From: UBA3871 sp002392265 | Lineage (GTDB): Bacteria > Bacillota > Clostridia > Peptostreptococcales > Anaerovoracaceae | NCBI GenBank assembly: GCA_946614255.1 | Contig: CAMOGS010000024.1 | Coordinates: forward strand, 1-23,141 | Length of the DNA: 23,141 nt | Direction of reading: 5' to 3' | In this document: positions 8,264 through 15,522 of the stretch, in pieces | Position numbering within the stretch: the first letter of the stretch is position 1 | Layout of the letters: the number at the start of each line of letters is the position of its first letter | The notes under the pieces: generated by a model | Told to the model about the DNA's origin: nothing | Seen by the model: only the letters and a program-made list of their open reading frames with translations | The model's database searches: none | Made by a program: the position numbers and the translations under genes

Positions 8264-8962
8264 ATGGAAAAAAAGAGAATACTTATTATTGAAGACGAAC
8301 AGTCTATTTCAGACATCATTAAATTTAACCTTGAAAAGGAAGGCTATGCAACGCTGACAGCATACGACGGTCAGGCAGGATATGAAAAAGCAATGTCCGA
8401 GAATCCCGATTTGATACTTCTCGACGTAATGCTGCCTCTGATGGACGGTTTTCAGGTTTGCAAAAAGGTTAGGGAAACCAGCCTCGTGCCGATTCTGATG
8501 CTGACGGCAAAGGAAGAGGAAATAGACAAGGTGCTTGGTCTCGAGCTGGGCGCAGACGATTATATCACAAAGCCTTTCTCCATGCGTGAGCTGATTGCCC
8601 GCATCAAGGCAAATATTCGCAGAACCGACTTCACAGACCTGGTGAAGGATGCACCTTCCGATATTCAGATTTTCGGAAATCTTGAAATAGACATGAACAG
8701 GTTTGAGGTTCGCAAATCCGGACAGGCACTCGAGCTGACCCAGCGTGAGTTTGAGCTCCTGAAGTATCTCGCTGCGGCAGAAGGCAGGGTTTTCTCCCGC
8801 GAGCAGCTGCTTGAAGAGGTTTGGGGATACGAATACTACGGCGACATCAGAACCGTAGACGTTACGGTGCGTCGTCTTCGCGAAAAGCTTGAGGACGATT
8901 CATCCGATCCGAAATATATTATGACAAAGCGCGGAATAGGTTATTATTTCAGGAGGCCTTAG
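8264..8962 (+). CDS. walR: Response regulator, OmpR family, WalR/YycF-like
   Basis: This 232-residue regulator has an N-terminal receiver domain (KRILIIEDE acidic pocket, phospho-acceptor D54 in LLDVMLPLMDG, switch Thr in MLTAKEEE, conserved Lys in ITKPF). The C-terminal winged helix contains LTQREFELLKYL and the recognition region VDVTVRRLREKLE. The N-terminal segment ISDIIKFNLEKEGY is characteristic of WalR/VicR, the essential cell-wall regulator of low-GC Gram-positives; this subfamily call is by resemblance. A strong AAGGAGG ribosome binding site precedes the ATG. The kinase gene begins 3 bp after the stop. The M23 hydrolase immediately upstream supports a cell-wall role. Confidence 0.9.
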   Translation: MEKKRILIIEDEQSISDIIKFNLEKEGYATLTAYDGQAGYEKAMSENPDLILLDVMLPLMDGFQVCKKVRETSLVPILMLTAKEEEIDKVLGLELGADDYITKPFSMRELIARIKANIRRTDFTDLVKDAPSDIQIFGNLEIDMNRFEVRKSGQALELTQREFELLKYLAAAEGRVFSREQLLEEVWGYEYYGDIRTVDVTVRRLREKLEDDSSDPKYIMTKRGIGYYFRRP

Positions 8963-8965
8963 TTT

Positions 8966-10813
8966 ATGTTCAAAACCAAGCTGGGGCGCAGCATCAGATG
9001 GAAACTGGTTCTGGTTTATGTACTTCTCGTGTTCATAGCGACAACCATAATCGGCGTCTTTCTGACCAGCCAGCTCGAAAAATACTATACCAATTCCATA
9101 AGACAGGACATAGAAAACACTGTAAACGAAGGAGCTCTGACTTCTTCGTTTGCCGCTTATGACACTCTTGCAGAAAATGTTGACGAGATTGCAGCTAACA
9201 TCCACAGCTGGGGAATAGGTCTGGGCCAGGAAATCTATGTGATAGATTCCGCGATGAATATAATCGCAGCAACCTCTGACGTCCAAAGCCGCAGCGCTCT
9301 GGATTTGCTCGACTGCGATGTTATTCTGAGCTCGCTTTCTTCGGGTGAGCAAGCCGAATCGTTTTCCACGGTTTCGTTTTCGAACAGAACCCTTCAGGTA
9401 ATGAATGTTGTGTTTCCTGTCATAAGCGATTCGGGAAAGACTCTGGGAGTGCTCTACTTCAGAGCAGACATGAGCGAAGTCGATGAATCCGTAGCACAGT
9501 CGGGTTCAATATTTATCAGAGCAATGATTCTGGCGCTCGTAATTACTGTAGTCCTCGGTATCATCATCAGCAGCTCCATCACGGGGCCAATAAAGGACGT
9601 AACCGTAAAGGCAGAGCGCATGTCTGAGGGTGATTTCTCGCAGGAGGTTTCAATAAAGTCTGACGATGAAATCGGCCAGCTTGCGAATATGTTTAACATA
9701 CTCAGAATCAAGCTAAACGATACTCTTTCTCAGATTGAAAACGAAAAGAACAAGCTCGAAGCGGTGCTGAGGCACATGGCAGACGCTTTGATTGCGATTG
9801 ATCTTGCCGGAAACATCACGCACCTCAATCAAGCGGCAATTGAGCTTCTCGGGCTGCCGGAGGATTATTTTTCCGAGGGTGAGCAGCTGCCGTATGATGA
9901 TTTAATCAGCACTGTAAACAAGGATTTACGCCTCGAAAAGCTCGTTGAAAACTGCAGGGAAGAGGCTGCGACAGATGTATTTGAATACGGTGGCAGGACT
10001 TTTGCGGTGCGCTATGACAAATATCGGGATGAGGGCGGCGAAGACATAGGAATCCTGATGATTATTCAGGATATAACTGAGAGGCAAAAGCTCGAAAATA
10101 TGCAGATGGACTTCGTTGCAAACGTTTCGCACGAATTAAAAACACCGCTTACCACCATAAAAAGCTATACAGAAACTATGCTCGACGGCATGGTTGACGA
10201 CCCTGCAATGCAAAAGCAGTTCTTGGGTATAATAGATACGGAAGCGGACAGAATGAACCGTCTGGTAAAAGAGCTTTTGCAGCTTTCGCGTATGGAAAAC
10301 CAGCAGGAGCAGTGGAGTATGAAGGAGCTTAACATCATACCTCTCCTTCAGAACGCCGTCACAAAGGTGGAGCTCACTGCTGCAGCAAAAAAGCAGCAGC
10401 TTAACATTCTCTTTAAATCAGACGAGAGACTGCCTGTTGTTGTGGACAGAGATAAAATCGAGCAGGTTGTGTTAAACATCCTCTCGAATTCAATAAAATA
10501 TACGCAGGAAGGCGGACGAATAGATGTGGATGCGCTGCGCCGCGAAAAGACGGTTTATATAATCGTATCGGATAATGGCATAGGCATCCCTGAAGAAGAG
10601 CTTGGCAGAGTTTTCGAGCGCTTTTTCCGCGTAGACAAGGCGAGAAGCCGCGCCATGGGCGGAACGGGCCTGGGTCTTTCGATATCGAAGCAGATAGTCG
10701 ATGAGCACGGCGGCAACATCGAAATCGAGTCCAAGGAGGGCAGAGGCACGAAGGTGACAATTTCACTTCCTCTGGCCGCATCCGCACTCCGCGGCGAGCG
10801 CCTAAGCGACTAG
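8966..10813 (+). CDS. walK: Sensor histidine kinase, WalK/VicK-like
   Basis: This is a 615-residue membrane kinase. Transmembrane helix 1 (about 14-34) and helix 2 (about 182-204) flank an extracellular sensor of roughly 145 residues. HAMP (about 205-257), PAS (about 265-370), HisKA with phospho-acceptor H389 in NVSHELKTPLTT, and HATPase with NILSNSIKYT, DNGIGIP and GGTGLGLSIS follow in the WalK order. It should phosphorylate the adjacent WalR in response to cell-wall state. The usual auxiliary genes yycH, yycI and walJ do not follow; instead a repeat element and divIC come next. The TAG stop codon at 10811-10813 is the first triplet of that repeat. The start is ATG; the nearest ribosome binding site is AGGAGG within the end of walR. 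Confidence 0.9.
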   Translation: MFKTKLGRSIRWKLVLVYVLLVFIATTIIGVFLTSQLEKYYTNSIRQDIENTVNEGALTSSFAAYDTLAENVDEIAANIHSWGIGLGQEIYVIDSAMNIIAATSDVQSRSALDLLDCDVILSSLSSGEQAESFSTVSFSNRTLQVMNVVFPVISDSGKTLGVLYFRADMSEVDESVAQSGSIFIRAMILALVITVVLGIIISSSITGPIKDVTVKAERMSEGDFSQEVSIKSDDEIGQLANMFNILRIKLNDTLSQIENEKNKLEAVLRHMADALIAIDLAGNITHLNQAAIELLGLPEDYFSEGEQLPYDDLISTVNKDLRLEKLVENCREEAATDVFEYGGRTFAVRYDKYRDEGGEDIGILMIIQDITERQKLENMQMDFVANVSHELKTPLTTIKSYTETMLDGMVDDPAMQKQFLGIIDTEADRMNRLVKELLQLSRMENQQEQWSMKELNIIPLLQNAVTKVELTAAAKKQQLNILFKSDERLPVVVDRDKIEQVVLNILSNSIKYTQEGGRIDVDALRREKTVYIIVSDNGIGIPEEELGRVFERFFRVDKARSRAMGGTGLGLSISKQIVDEHGGNIEIESKEGRGTKVTISLPLAASALRGERLSD

Positions 10814-10874
10814 GCGAATCTGGGGACAGGCACCAAATTGGAATTTTGGCGAATTTAGGGACAGGTCAAAAATG
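10811..10874 (+). repeat. REP-like composite palindromic repeat, copy 1 (stop codon of walK to start codon of divIC)
   Basis: This 64-bp element begins with the walK stop TAG followed by GCGAAT, carries the core GGGGACAGGCACC (10822-10834), an A/T-rich middle, and a second half AATTTAGGGACAGG ending in AAAAATG. It is collinear with 19382-19445 (same length, same TAG and ATG ends; right halves 10852-10874 and 19423-19445 differ at one of 23 bases). The segment 10822-10856 is an exact 35-base inverted match to 15360-15394. The ATG at its end is the divIC start codon. Confidence 0.9.
10863..10866 (+). promoter_or_regulatory. Repeat-derived ribosome binding site of divIC
   Basis: AGGT at 10863-10866 lies 5 bases before the only sensible divIC start (10872). 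Both the site and the start codon belong to the repeat element, and no other Shine-Dalgarno-like sequence lies closer. It is weaker than the AGGAGG sites of neighbouring genes, so divIC may be translated modestly. Confidence 0.55.
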
Positions 10875-11354
10875 TTTAAAAGAAAAGCCAGCAGAAGCAG
10901 GGAATTCAAAAGAAACAATCAGGTAATAGACTTTGAGCGGGCCCGTAAGGAGCGCAGAGAAAGGCGCGACGAGAAGGCACGCAAGGAGGAAGAGCAGCGA
11001 CGTCTTGAGGAAGCACGTCAGCTTTCGGCGCGAAAGCGCAAAAAGCGCAGAAACCGTGTGCTTATTTACATCGCCGCATTTTTACTGATTGTCGGCATCC
11101 TCGTGGCGTCTGCGTGGAACATCATTTCACTGCAGATTGAAAAATCAAAACTCGAAAATCGGAACGAACAGCTCACCCGTCAGCGGGACGATTTGAGAGA
11201 AGAACTCGAAAGTGTGGGTGAGCCTGACTACATCGAGCAGCAGGCGCGCCAGCAGCTGAGCCTGATTATGCCGGGCGAAACGCTCTACATCCTGCCGGTT
11301 ATTCCGACTAAGGGCGCCCTCGAGGAAGTCATGGGCGACGGCGGCGGAAAATAG
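10872..11354 (+). CDS. divIC: Septum formation initiator, DivIC/FtsB family
   Basis: This 160-residue bitopic membrane protein of the divisome has three visible parts. A long, very basic and charged cytoplasmic N-terminus (about 1-57, Arg/Lys/Glu repeats) is followed by one transmembrane helix (about 60-79, VLIYIAAFLLIVGILVAS). An extracellular coiled coil comes next (about 83-120, SLQIEKSKLENRNEQLTRQ), and then the family motif YIEQQARQQLSLIMPGE. FtsB/DivIC partners FtsL and DivIB to trigger septal wall synthesis. The cytoplasmic extension is longer than in many homologues. There is no alternative Met near the N-terminus, so the ATG inside the repeat is taken as the start. It lies between walK and rnmV, consistent with a cell-envelope operon. 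Confidence 0.87.
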   Translation: MFKRKASRSREFKRNNQVIDFERARKERRERRDEKARKEEEQRRLEEARQLSARKRKKRRNRVLIYIAAFLLIVGILVASAWNIISLQIEKSKLENRNEQLTRQRDDLREELESVGEPDYIEQQARQQLSLIMPGETLYILPVIPTKGALEEVMGDGGGK

Positions 11355-11375
11355 CGAGGGCTTGCAGGCGACACA

Positions 11376-11948
11376 ATGAAGGAACTTACGAAAATTAGAG
11401 AAATAATAATTGTGGAAGGGCGAGACGACACAGCAGCGGTTTTGCGCGCAGTCGACGCCCAAACCATAGAGACGCATGGATATGGGATACGGCGCGAGAC
11501 GTGGGAGCTTATCGACAGGGCTTATGCGGATCCGCAGCTTGGAATCATTATATTCACAGACCCGGACCATGCGGGCTCTGAGATACGGCGTCGCATAAAG
11601 GAGCACTGCCCGAATGCGAAGGAAGCATTTCTTGCAAAGGCAGATGCGACGAAAGAAGGCGACATAGGTATTGAGAATGCTGCGCCAGAGGCGATAATCG
11701 AGGCCCTTTCAAAGGCAAAGTGCACGGCAGCGGCGGATGACGCTACGCCCAAGGGAGTATTCACAAAGGCGGACTTGCAAAAAGCCGGACTTATGGGCAG
11801 CTCAGACTCTGCTGCGAGGCGTGAAGCCCTTGGCAAGGAGCTTGGCATAGGTTATGGCAACAGCGGGGCATTTTTAAAGAAACTGAACCATTTCGGCATC
11901 AGCAGGGAGGCATTCAATGAAGCTTTACTCAGCATCGACAATCCGTGA
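11376..11948 (+). CDS. rnmV: Ribonuclease M5
   Basis: This 190-residue protein has an N-terminal TOPRIM domain: IIIVEGRDDTAAV carries the catalytic Glu, and IIFTDPDHAG the Asp-x-Asp metal site. The C-terminal part contains LGIGYGNSGAFLKKLNHFGI, typical of RNase M5. The enzyme matures 5S rRNA precursors. The gene overlaps rsmA by 32 bp, the usual rnmV-rsmA pairing of Bacillota and further support for the call. The ribosome binding site is weak (GCAGGCGA, 6 bp before the ATG). Length is normal for the family. Confidence 0.93.
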   Translation: MKELTKIREIIIVEGRDDTAAVLRAVDAQTIETHGYGIRRETWELIDRAYADPQLGIIIFTDPDHAGSEIRRRIKEHCPNAKEAFLAKADATKEGDIGIENAAPEAIIEALSKAKCTAAADDATPKGVFTKADLQKAGLMGSSDSAARREALGKELGIGYGNSGAFLKKLNHFGISREAFNEALLSIDNP

Positions 11949-12789
11949 TATCGAAGAAAGGCACGGCTTTCATCTTTCGAAGAGCCTCGGCCAGAATTTC
12001 CTGACGGATAAAGGGATAATTGATGAAATTATTGAGGGTGCAGATATAAAAGAGGACGATCTCGTAATTGAAATCGGCCCGGGCATCGGCGTTCTGACAG
12101 CGGAGGCTGCTGAAAGGGCGGGGAAGGTCGTCGCAGTTGAAATCGACAAAGGCCTGATTCCGATTCTAAATGAAACGCTTGCTCAGTATGACAATGTTAC
12201 AGTCGTAAACAAGGACATATTAAAGACGGATATAAACGCCCTAATTGCGGAGTACGGAGCCGGAACAAAGGGCGTCAAAATAATAGGAAATCTGCCGTAT
12301 TACATTACCACACCTATCGTGATGAAGATACTCGAGGATGGTGTAAGGGCAGACAGCATTATCATAATGATGCAAAAGGAAGTGGCGGACAGAATCAGAT
12401 CAAAGCCCGGGAAAAAGACCTACGGCGCGCTTTCCGTGGCAGTTCAGTATTACTGCACGGCTGAAAACCTGATTGATGTGCCGCGCACTGTTTTTGTACC
12501 GCAGCCGAATGTGGATTCGACAGTATTAAAACTAAACATCAGACCGGAAAGGCCTGTTGAGCTTATAGACGAGAAAATATTTTTCGAAACCGTAAAGGGC
12601 GGTTTTGGGCAGCGCAGAAAGACTTTGTCAAATGCACTTGTCGGTGTATGCGGAATGGACAAGCCTACTGCGGCAGAGATTTTAAAAACAGCGGATATAG
12701 ATCCGATTCGCCGGGCAGAGACTCTGGATCTCAATGAATTTGCGCGTCTGGCGAATGAGGTAACAAAATGGAAAAATTCAAAGAAGTAA
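11917..12789 (+). CDS. rsmA: 16S rRNA (A1518/A1519) dimethyltransferase RsmA/KsgA
   Basis: This 290-residue SAM-dependent methyltransferase dimethylates two adjacent adenosines near the 3' end of 16S rRNA. It carries the family opening KSLGQNFL, SAM motif I EIGPGIGVLT, the acidic loop VVAVEIDK and the catalytic motif NLPYYIT. The C-terminal helical domain has FGQRRKTLSNAL. The start at 11917 has a good GGGAGG ribosome binding site (11905-11910) inside the end of rnmV. The 3' end overlaps the next gene by 22 bp, so translation is probably coupled along rnmV-rsmA-ltaS-like. Confidence 0.96.
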   Translation: MKLYSASTIRDIEERHGFHLSKSLGQNFLTDKGIIDEIIEGADIKEDDLVIEIGPGIGVLTAEAAERAGKVVAVEIDKGLIPILNETLAQYDNVTVVNKDILKTDINALIAEYGAGTKGVKIIGNLPYYITTPIVMKILEDGVRADSIIIMMQKEVADRIRSKPGKKTYGALSVAVQYYCTAENLIDVPRTVFVPQPNVDSTVLKLNIRPERPVELIDEKIFFETVKGGFGQRRKTLSNALVGVCGMDKPTAAEILKTADIDPIRRAETLDLNEFARLANEVTKWKNSKK

Positions 12790-14744
12790 TAAAAAAAGAC
12801 CTGGGCAGGACAGTTATTACAATAGTTTTGCTTTCTTTCGCCATCAATTTTGTAATTGAGGCGGTTTCAAGGCAGGGTCTTTCCGAGGGCTTTAGCTATC
12901 TGCTCACACAGCCTCTCGTTTTCTTTTATAACATGCTGATTATTCTCGCTACTCTTTCGATAGCAATTTTGGTAAAGCGCAGACTTTTCGTTTACATAGT
13001 TGTGGGCGGAACGTGGCTCGGAATCGGTATCGCAAACGGCGTCATCCTGTCAAACCGAATGACTCCGTTTACAACAAAGGACCTGCAGGTGCTCGAGGAC
13101 GGCCTTTCCATAGTTCCGAACTACCTTAGCACCAAAGAGATCGTGTTCATGTGCATTGGTATTGCAATCGCAATCGCACTGCTGGTGCTGATCTTTATTA
13201 AGGGACCTCGGCGCAAGGAAAAAATAGACCCAAAGAAATATATCGCAACCTTCCTGATTATCATGGTGCTGATGGGAGGCTCTTCGGGCCTCGCAATAAA
13301 AACAGGCGTTGTCGAGACCTTCTTTGGTAATCTGGCATATGCATACAGGGATTTCGGATTCCCGTACTGCTTTATAAACACATGGGTTAACACGGGTGTA
13401 AACCGTCCGATGGGATATAACGAAAAAGCTGTCAAGGCAATTTTTGCCCCGGGTGAGCTCGGGGAGGACGGCATATACGTACCCGAGGTTACCGATGTTG
13501 ACGAAAAGCTGCCTAACATAGTTGTGGTTCAGCTCGAATCGTTCATTGACCCTTATATGGTAAAAACCATCACCTGCTCTGAGGATCCTGTTCCTAACTG
13601 GCGAAAAATGATGGATGAATGCTCGTCCGGATACTTTACCGCACCTGCTGTAGGTGCCGGCACGGCAAATACCGAGTTCGAAGTGCTTTCCGGAATGAGC
13701 GTAAAATTCTTTGGCCCGGGTGAATATCCGTACAAGTCGATTCTTCGTGAAGAGACTTGCGAGACTGCAGCTTACATACTGAAAAATATGGGCTTTAAGG
13801 CTCATGCAATACATAACCACAGAGGCGCATTCTATGGCCGCAACCAGGTTTATCCTAACCTCGGATTTGACACATTTACCTCCATAGAGTACATGAATCA
13901 CGTCGTAAAGACGCCGAAAAACTGGGCGAAAGACCAGGTGCTGACAGAGCAGATTCTGGCAGCGCTCGACTCCGACAGCGAGCACGATTTTGTATTCACG
14001 GTTTCGGTGCAGGGACACGGCAAATATCCTACCGAGCAGGTAATAGAAATGCCTGATATCGAAGTCACCGCGCCTACAGAGGAGCTGCAGTACCAGTATA
14101 TCTACTACGTAAATCAGATTCACGAAATGGACAAGTGGCTCGGCGAACTGACCACAGCGCTAAGTAAATATCCTGAGCCTGTAGTTCTGGTTCTCTACGG
14201 CGACCACATCCCCGCCCTCGAAATGAAGGCGGAGGAGATGGAGAGCGGCGACCTTTACAACACGCAGTATCTGATTTGGGCGAACTACAAAATAAAGGCC
14301 ATCGACAAGGATCTCCACGCTTATCAGCTGATGCCGGAAGTTTTTGACCGTCTCGGCATCCACGACGGTACGCTCATGCTCTACCACCAAAACCACAGCG
14401 AAGACGAAGCATATCTCGCAAACCTGAAGACCCTCGAGTACGATATGCTCTACGGCAAGCGCTTCATCTACGGTGGAAAGACTCCTTTCGAGCCTGCAGA
14501 TATGCGTATGGGCATACGTCCTATCAAGATTGAGGAAGTCGTTCAGATCGGCGAGAACTACTACATCAAGGGCGAAAACTTCACGCAGTACAGCAAGATC
14601 TCTCTCGATGGCGAAATACTGAGCACTATATATCTCGGCCCGACGGTGCTCGGACTGCTTGAAGAGGTAAACCCGGAAGATGTTGAGCGCATGAAGATTT
14701 CGCAGGTAGAGAAGTATAACGAAATTCTTTCAACTACAGAGTAA
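12768..14744 (+). CDS. LTA synthase-family sulfatase (membrane phosphoglycerol-transferase-like)
   Basis: This is a 658-residue polytopic protein. Five hydrophobic segments lie in the N-terminal part (about 15-33, 45-67, 72-94, 123-145, 158-178), followed by an extracellular alkaline-phosphatase-fold domain. Metal and catalytic residues of the LtaS family are visible: E257 in VVVQLESF, the probable nucleophile T299 in GAGTANTEFE, and DH in LYGDHIPAL. The family transfers glycerol-phosphate from phosphatidylglycerol to teichoic-acid-type polymers; the exact product here cannot be told. The last 85 residues form a small beta-rich module (YYIKGENFTQYSKISLDG) reminiscent of IPT/TIG folds, which is not part of classical LtaS. 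The start overlaps rsmA by 22 bp and has a GAGGT site. Confidence 0.87.
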   Translation: MEKFKEVIKKDLGRTVITIVLLSFAINFVIEAVSRQGLSEGFSYLLTQPLVFFYNMLIILATLSIAILVKRRLFVYIVVGGTWLGIGIANGVILSNRMTPFTTKDLQVLEDGLSIVPNYLSTKEIVFMCIGIAIAIALLVLIFIKGPRRKEKIDPKKYIATFLIIMVLMGGSSGLAIKTGVVETFFGNLAYAYRDFGFPYCFINTWVNTGVNRPMGYNEKAVKAIFAPGELGEDGIYVPEVTDVDEKLPNIVVVQLESFIDPYMVKTITCSEDPVPNWRKMMDECSSGYFTAPAVGAGTANTEFEVLSGMSVKFFGPGEYPYKSILREETCETAAYILKNMGFKAHAIHNHRGAFYGRNQVYPNLGFDTFTSIEYMNHVVKTPKNWAKDQVLTEQILAALDSDSEHDFVFTVSVQGHGKYPTEQVIEMPDIEVTAPTEELQYQYIYYVNQIHEMDKWLGELTTALSKYPEPVVLVLYGDHIPALEMKAEEMESGDLYNTQYLIWANYKIKAIDKDLHAYQLMPEVFDRLGIHDGTLMLYHQNHSEDEAYLANLKTLEYDMLYGKRFIYGGKTPFEPADMRMGIRPIKIEEVVQIGENYYIKGENFTQYSKISLDGEILSTIYLGPTVLGLLEEVNPEDVERMKISQVEKYNEILSTTE

Positions 14745-14749
14745 TTCAG

Positions 14750-14778
14750 TTTAGCTTGGTATAGTTAGTAAGTATAGT
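14750..14778 (+). promoter_or_regulatory. Possible weak promoter for the acetyltransferase gene
   Basis: TTTAGC (14750-14755) and TATAGT (14773-14778) are separated by 17 bp, in the 65-bp gap between the LTA-synthase-like gene and the acetyltransferase. The -10 box is good and the -35 box poor, so this is tentative. Confidence 0.35.
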
Positions 14779-14800
14779 TGTGTGATGGCACTTTGTGCCG

Positions 14801-14806
14801 GGAGGT
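14801..14806 (+). promoter_or_regulatory. Ribosome binding site that fixes the acetyltransferase start
   Basis: GGAGGT lies 3 bases before the ATG at 14810. It excludes the in-frame GTG at 14795, which sits upstream of it. A small perfect hairpin (GGCAC 14787-14791 with GTGCC 14795-14799) lies immediately before the site. Confidence 0.75.
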
Positions 14807-14809
14807 AGT

Positions 14810-15343
14810 ATGATACTGAGAACTGAAAGATTGACACTTACACCGTGGGAGGCTACCGAAGAAATGGCGATAGCACTCTTCGAGTATGCGAGGAACAGGG
14901 AGGTCGGTCCTGCTGCAGGATGGAAGCCGCATGAAGATCCCGGCGAGTCGCTTGATATCATAAAGGATATATTCATACCTACCGGTGCTTTTGCGATAAA
15001 GTGGAACGAGAACGGCGAGATAATCGGGTCTATCACTCTTGAAAAGGATAAGCGCAGACAAGATGTGAAAAGCCGCGAGCTCGGATACTCGCTCGCGCGC
15101 AAATACTGGGGCATGGGTATTATGACAGAAGCCGGAAAAGAAGTGCTGCGATACGGTTTTGAAACTTTGGGACTCGAGATAGTCAGTATTGCAATCTATC
15201 CGAAAAATGAGCGCAGCCGCAACGTGGCGCGTAAGCTTGGTTTTAAGCTTGATGGGACGCTTCGTATGGGCTGTCGCGGCTACGACGGCGAGCTCCGTGA
15301 CCTCATGATAGGATCAATCACCGCATCAGAATTCAAAGGCTAA
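14810..15343 (+). CDS. GNAT-family N-acetyltransferase, RimJ/RimL-like
   Basis: This 177-residue protein is of typical length for RimJ/RimL-type acetyltransferases, which transfer acetyl from acetyl-CoA to protein N-termini or small amines. Visible features are the opening MILRTERLTLTPW, the central strand IIGSITLEK, the LGYSLARKYWGMGIMTEA segment covering the acetyl-CoA-binding loop, and the end motif NERSRNVARKLGF. The substrate cannot be predicted. The TAA stop at 15341-15343 overlaps a copy of the GGGGACAGGCACC repeat, so the last codons lie in repeat sequence. It appears to be a single-gene unit between two operons. Confidence 0.88.
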   Translation: MILRTERLTLTPWEATEEMAIALFEYARNREVGPAAGWKPHEDPGESLDIIKDIFIPTGAFAIKWNENGEIIGSITLEKDKRRQDVKSRELGYSLARKYWGMGIMTEAGKEVLRYGFETLGLEIVSIAIYPKNERSRNVARKLGFKLDGTLRMGCRGYDGELRDLMIGSITASEFKG

Positions 15344-15434
15344 TCTGGGGACAGGCACCAAATTCGCCAAAATTCCAATTTGGTGCCTGTCCCCAAATTA
15401 GCCAAAAATCCAATTTGGTGCCTGTCCCCAGATT
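15337..15434 (+). repeat. REP-like palindromic repeat cluster, copy 2 (three units in alternating orientation)
   Basis: There are three 23-bp units: 15342-15364 forward, 15377-15399 inverted and 15412-15434 inverted. The outer two are exact inverted repeats, so the whole segment can fold into a long hairpin. The forward unit is identical to 10817-10839, and 15360-15394 is an exact 35-base inverted match to 10822-10856. The left edge AGGCTAAT overlaps the GGC and TAA codons ending the acetyltransferase. A T-rich run (15440-15451) follows the last unit, so the hairpin may also act as a terminator. Confidence 0.92.
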
Positions 15435-15455
15435 GGAGATTTTGTTTTTTTATGG

Positions 15456-15484
15456 TTGAAAAGGTTTTTAGACTATGGTATAAA
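15456..15484 (+). promoter_or_regulatory. Sigma-A type promoter of the ABC module
   Basis: TTGAAA (15456-15461) and TATAAA (15479-15484) are separated by 17 bp, with TG at 15476-15477 giving an extended -10. The start codon of the ATPase gene lies 38 bp downstream with a strong ribosome binding site (AAAGGAGG, 15506-15513). Confidence 0.75.
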
Positions 15485-15522
15485 GATAGATGGGGATATA
15501 TAGGGAAAGGAGGAAGTGAAAA

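Noticed and set aside
13050..14123. A 357-codon open frame on the minus strand inside the LTA-synthase-like gene
   Set aside because: It lies wholly within a well supported gene, its translation (rich in Cys, His and Arg) shows no recognisable domain, and it looks like a by-product of codon bias in the sense gene.
14795..14809. GTG start for the acetyltransferase gene
   Set aside because: The GTG lies upstream of the GGAGGT ribosome binding site, and the family N-terminus begins at the ATG at 14810.
15342..15434. Possible CRISPR-like array because of three 23-bp repeats
   Set aside because: The units alternate in orientation, spacers are only about 12 bases and themselves repetitive, and no cas gene is present. 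It is a palindromic repeat cluster.
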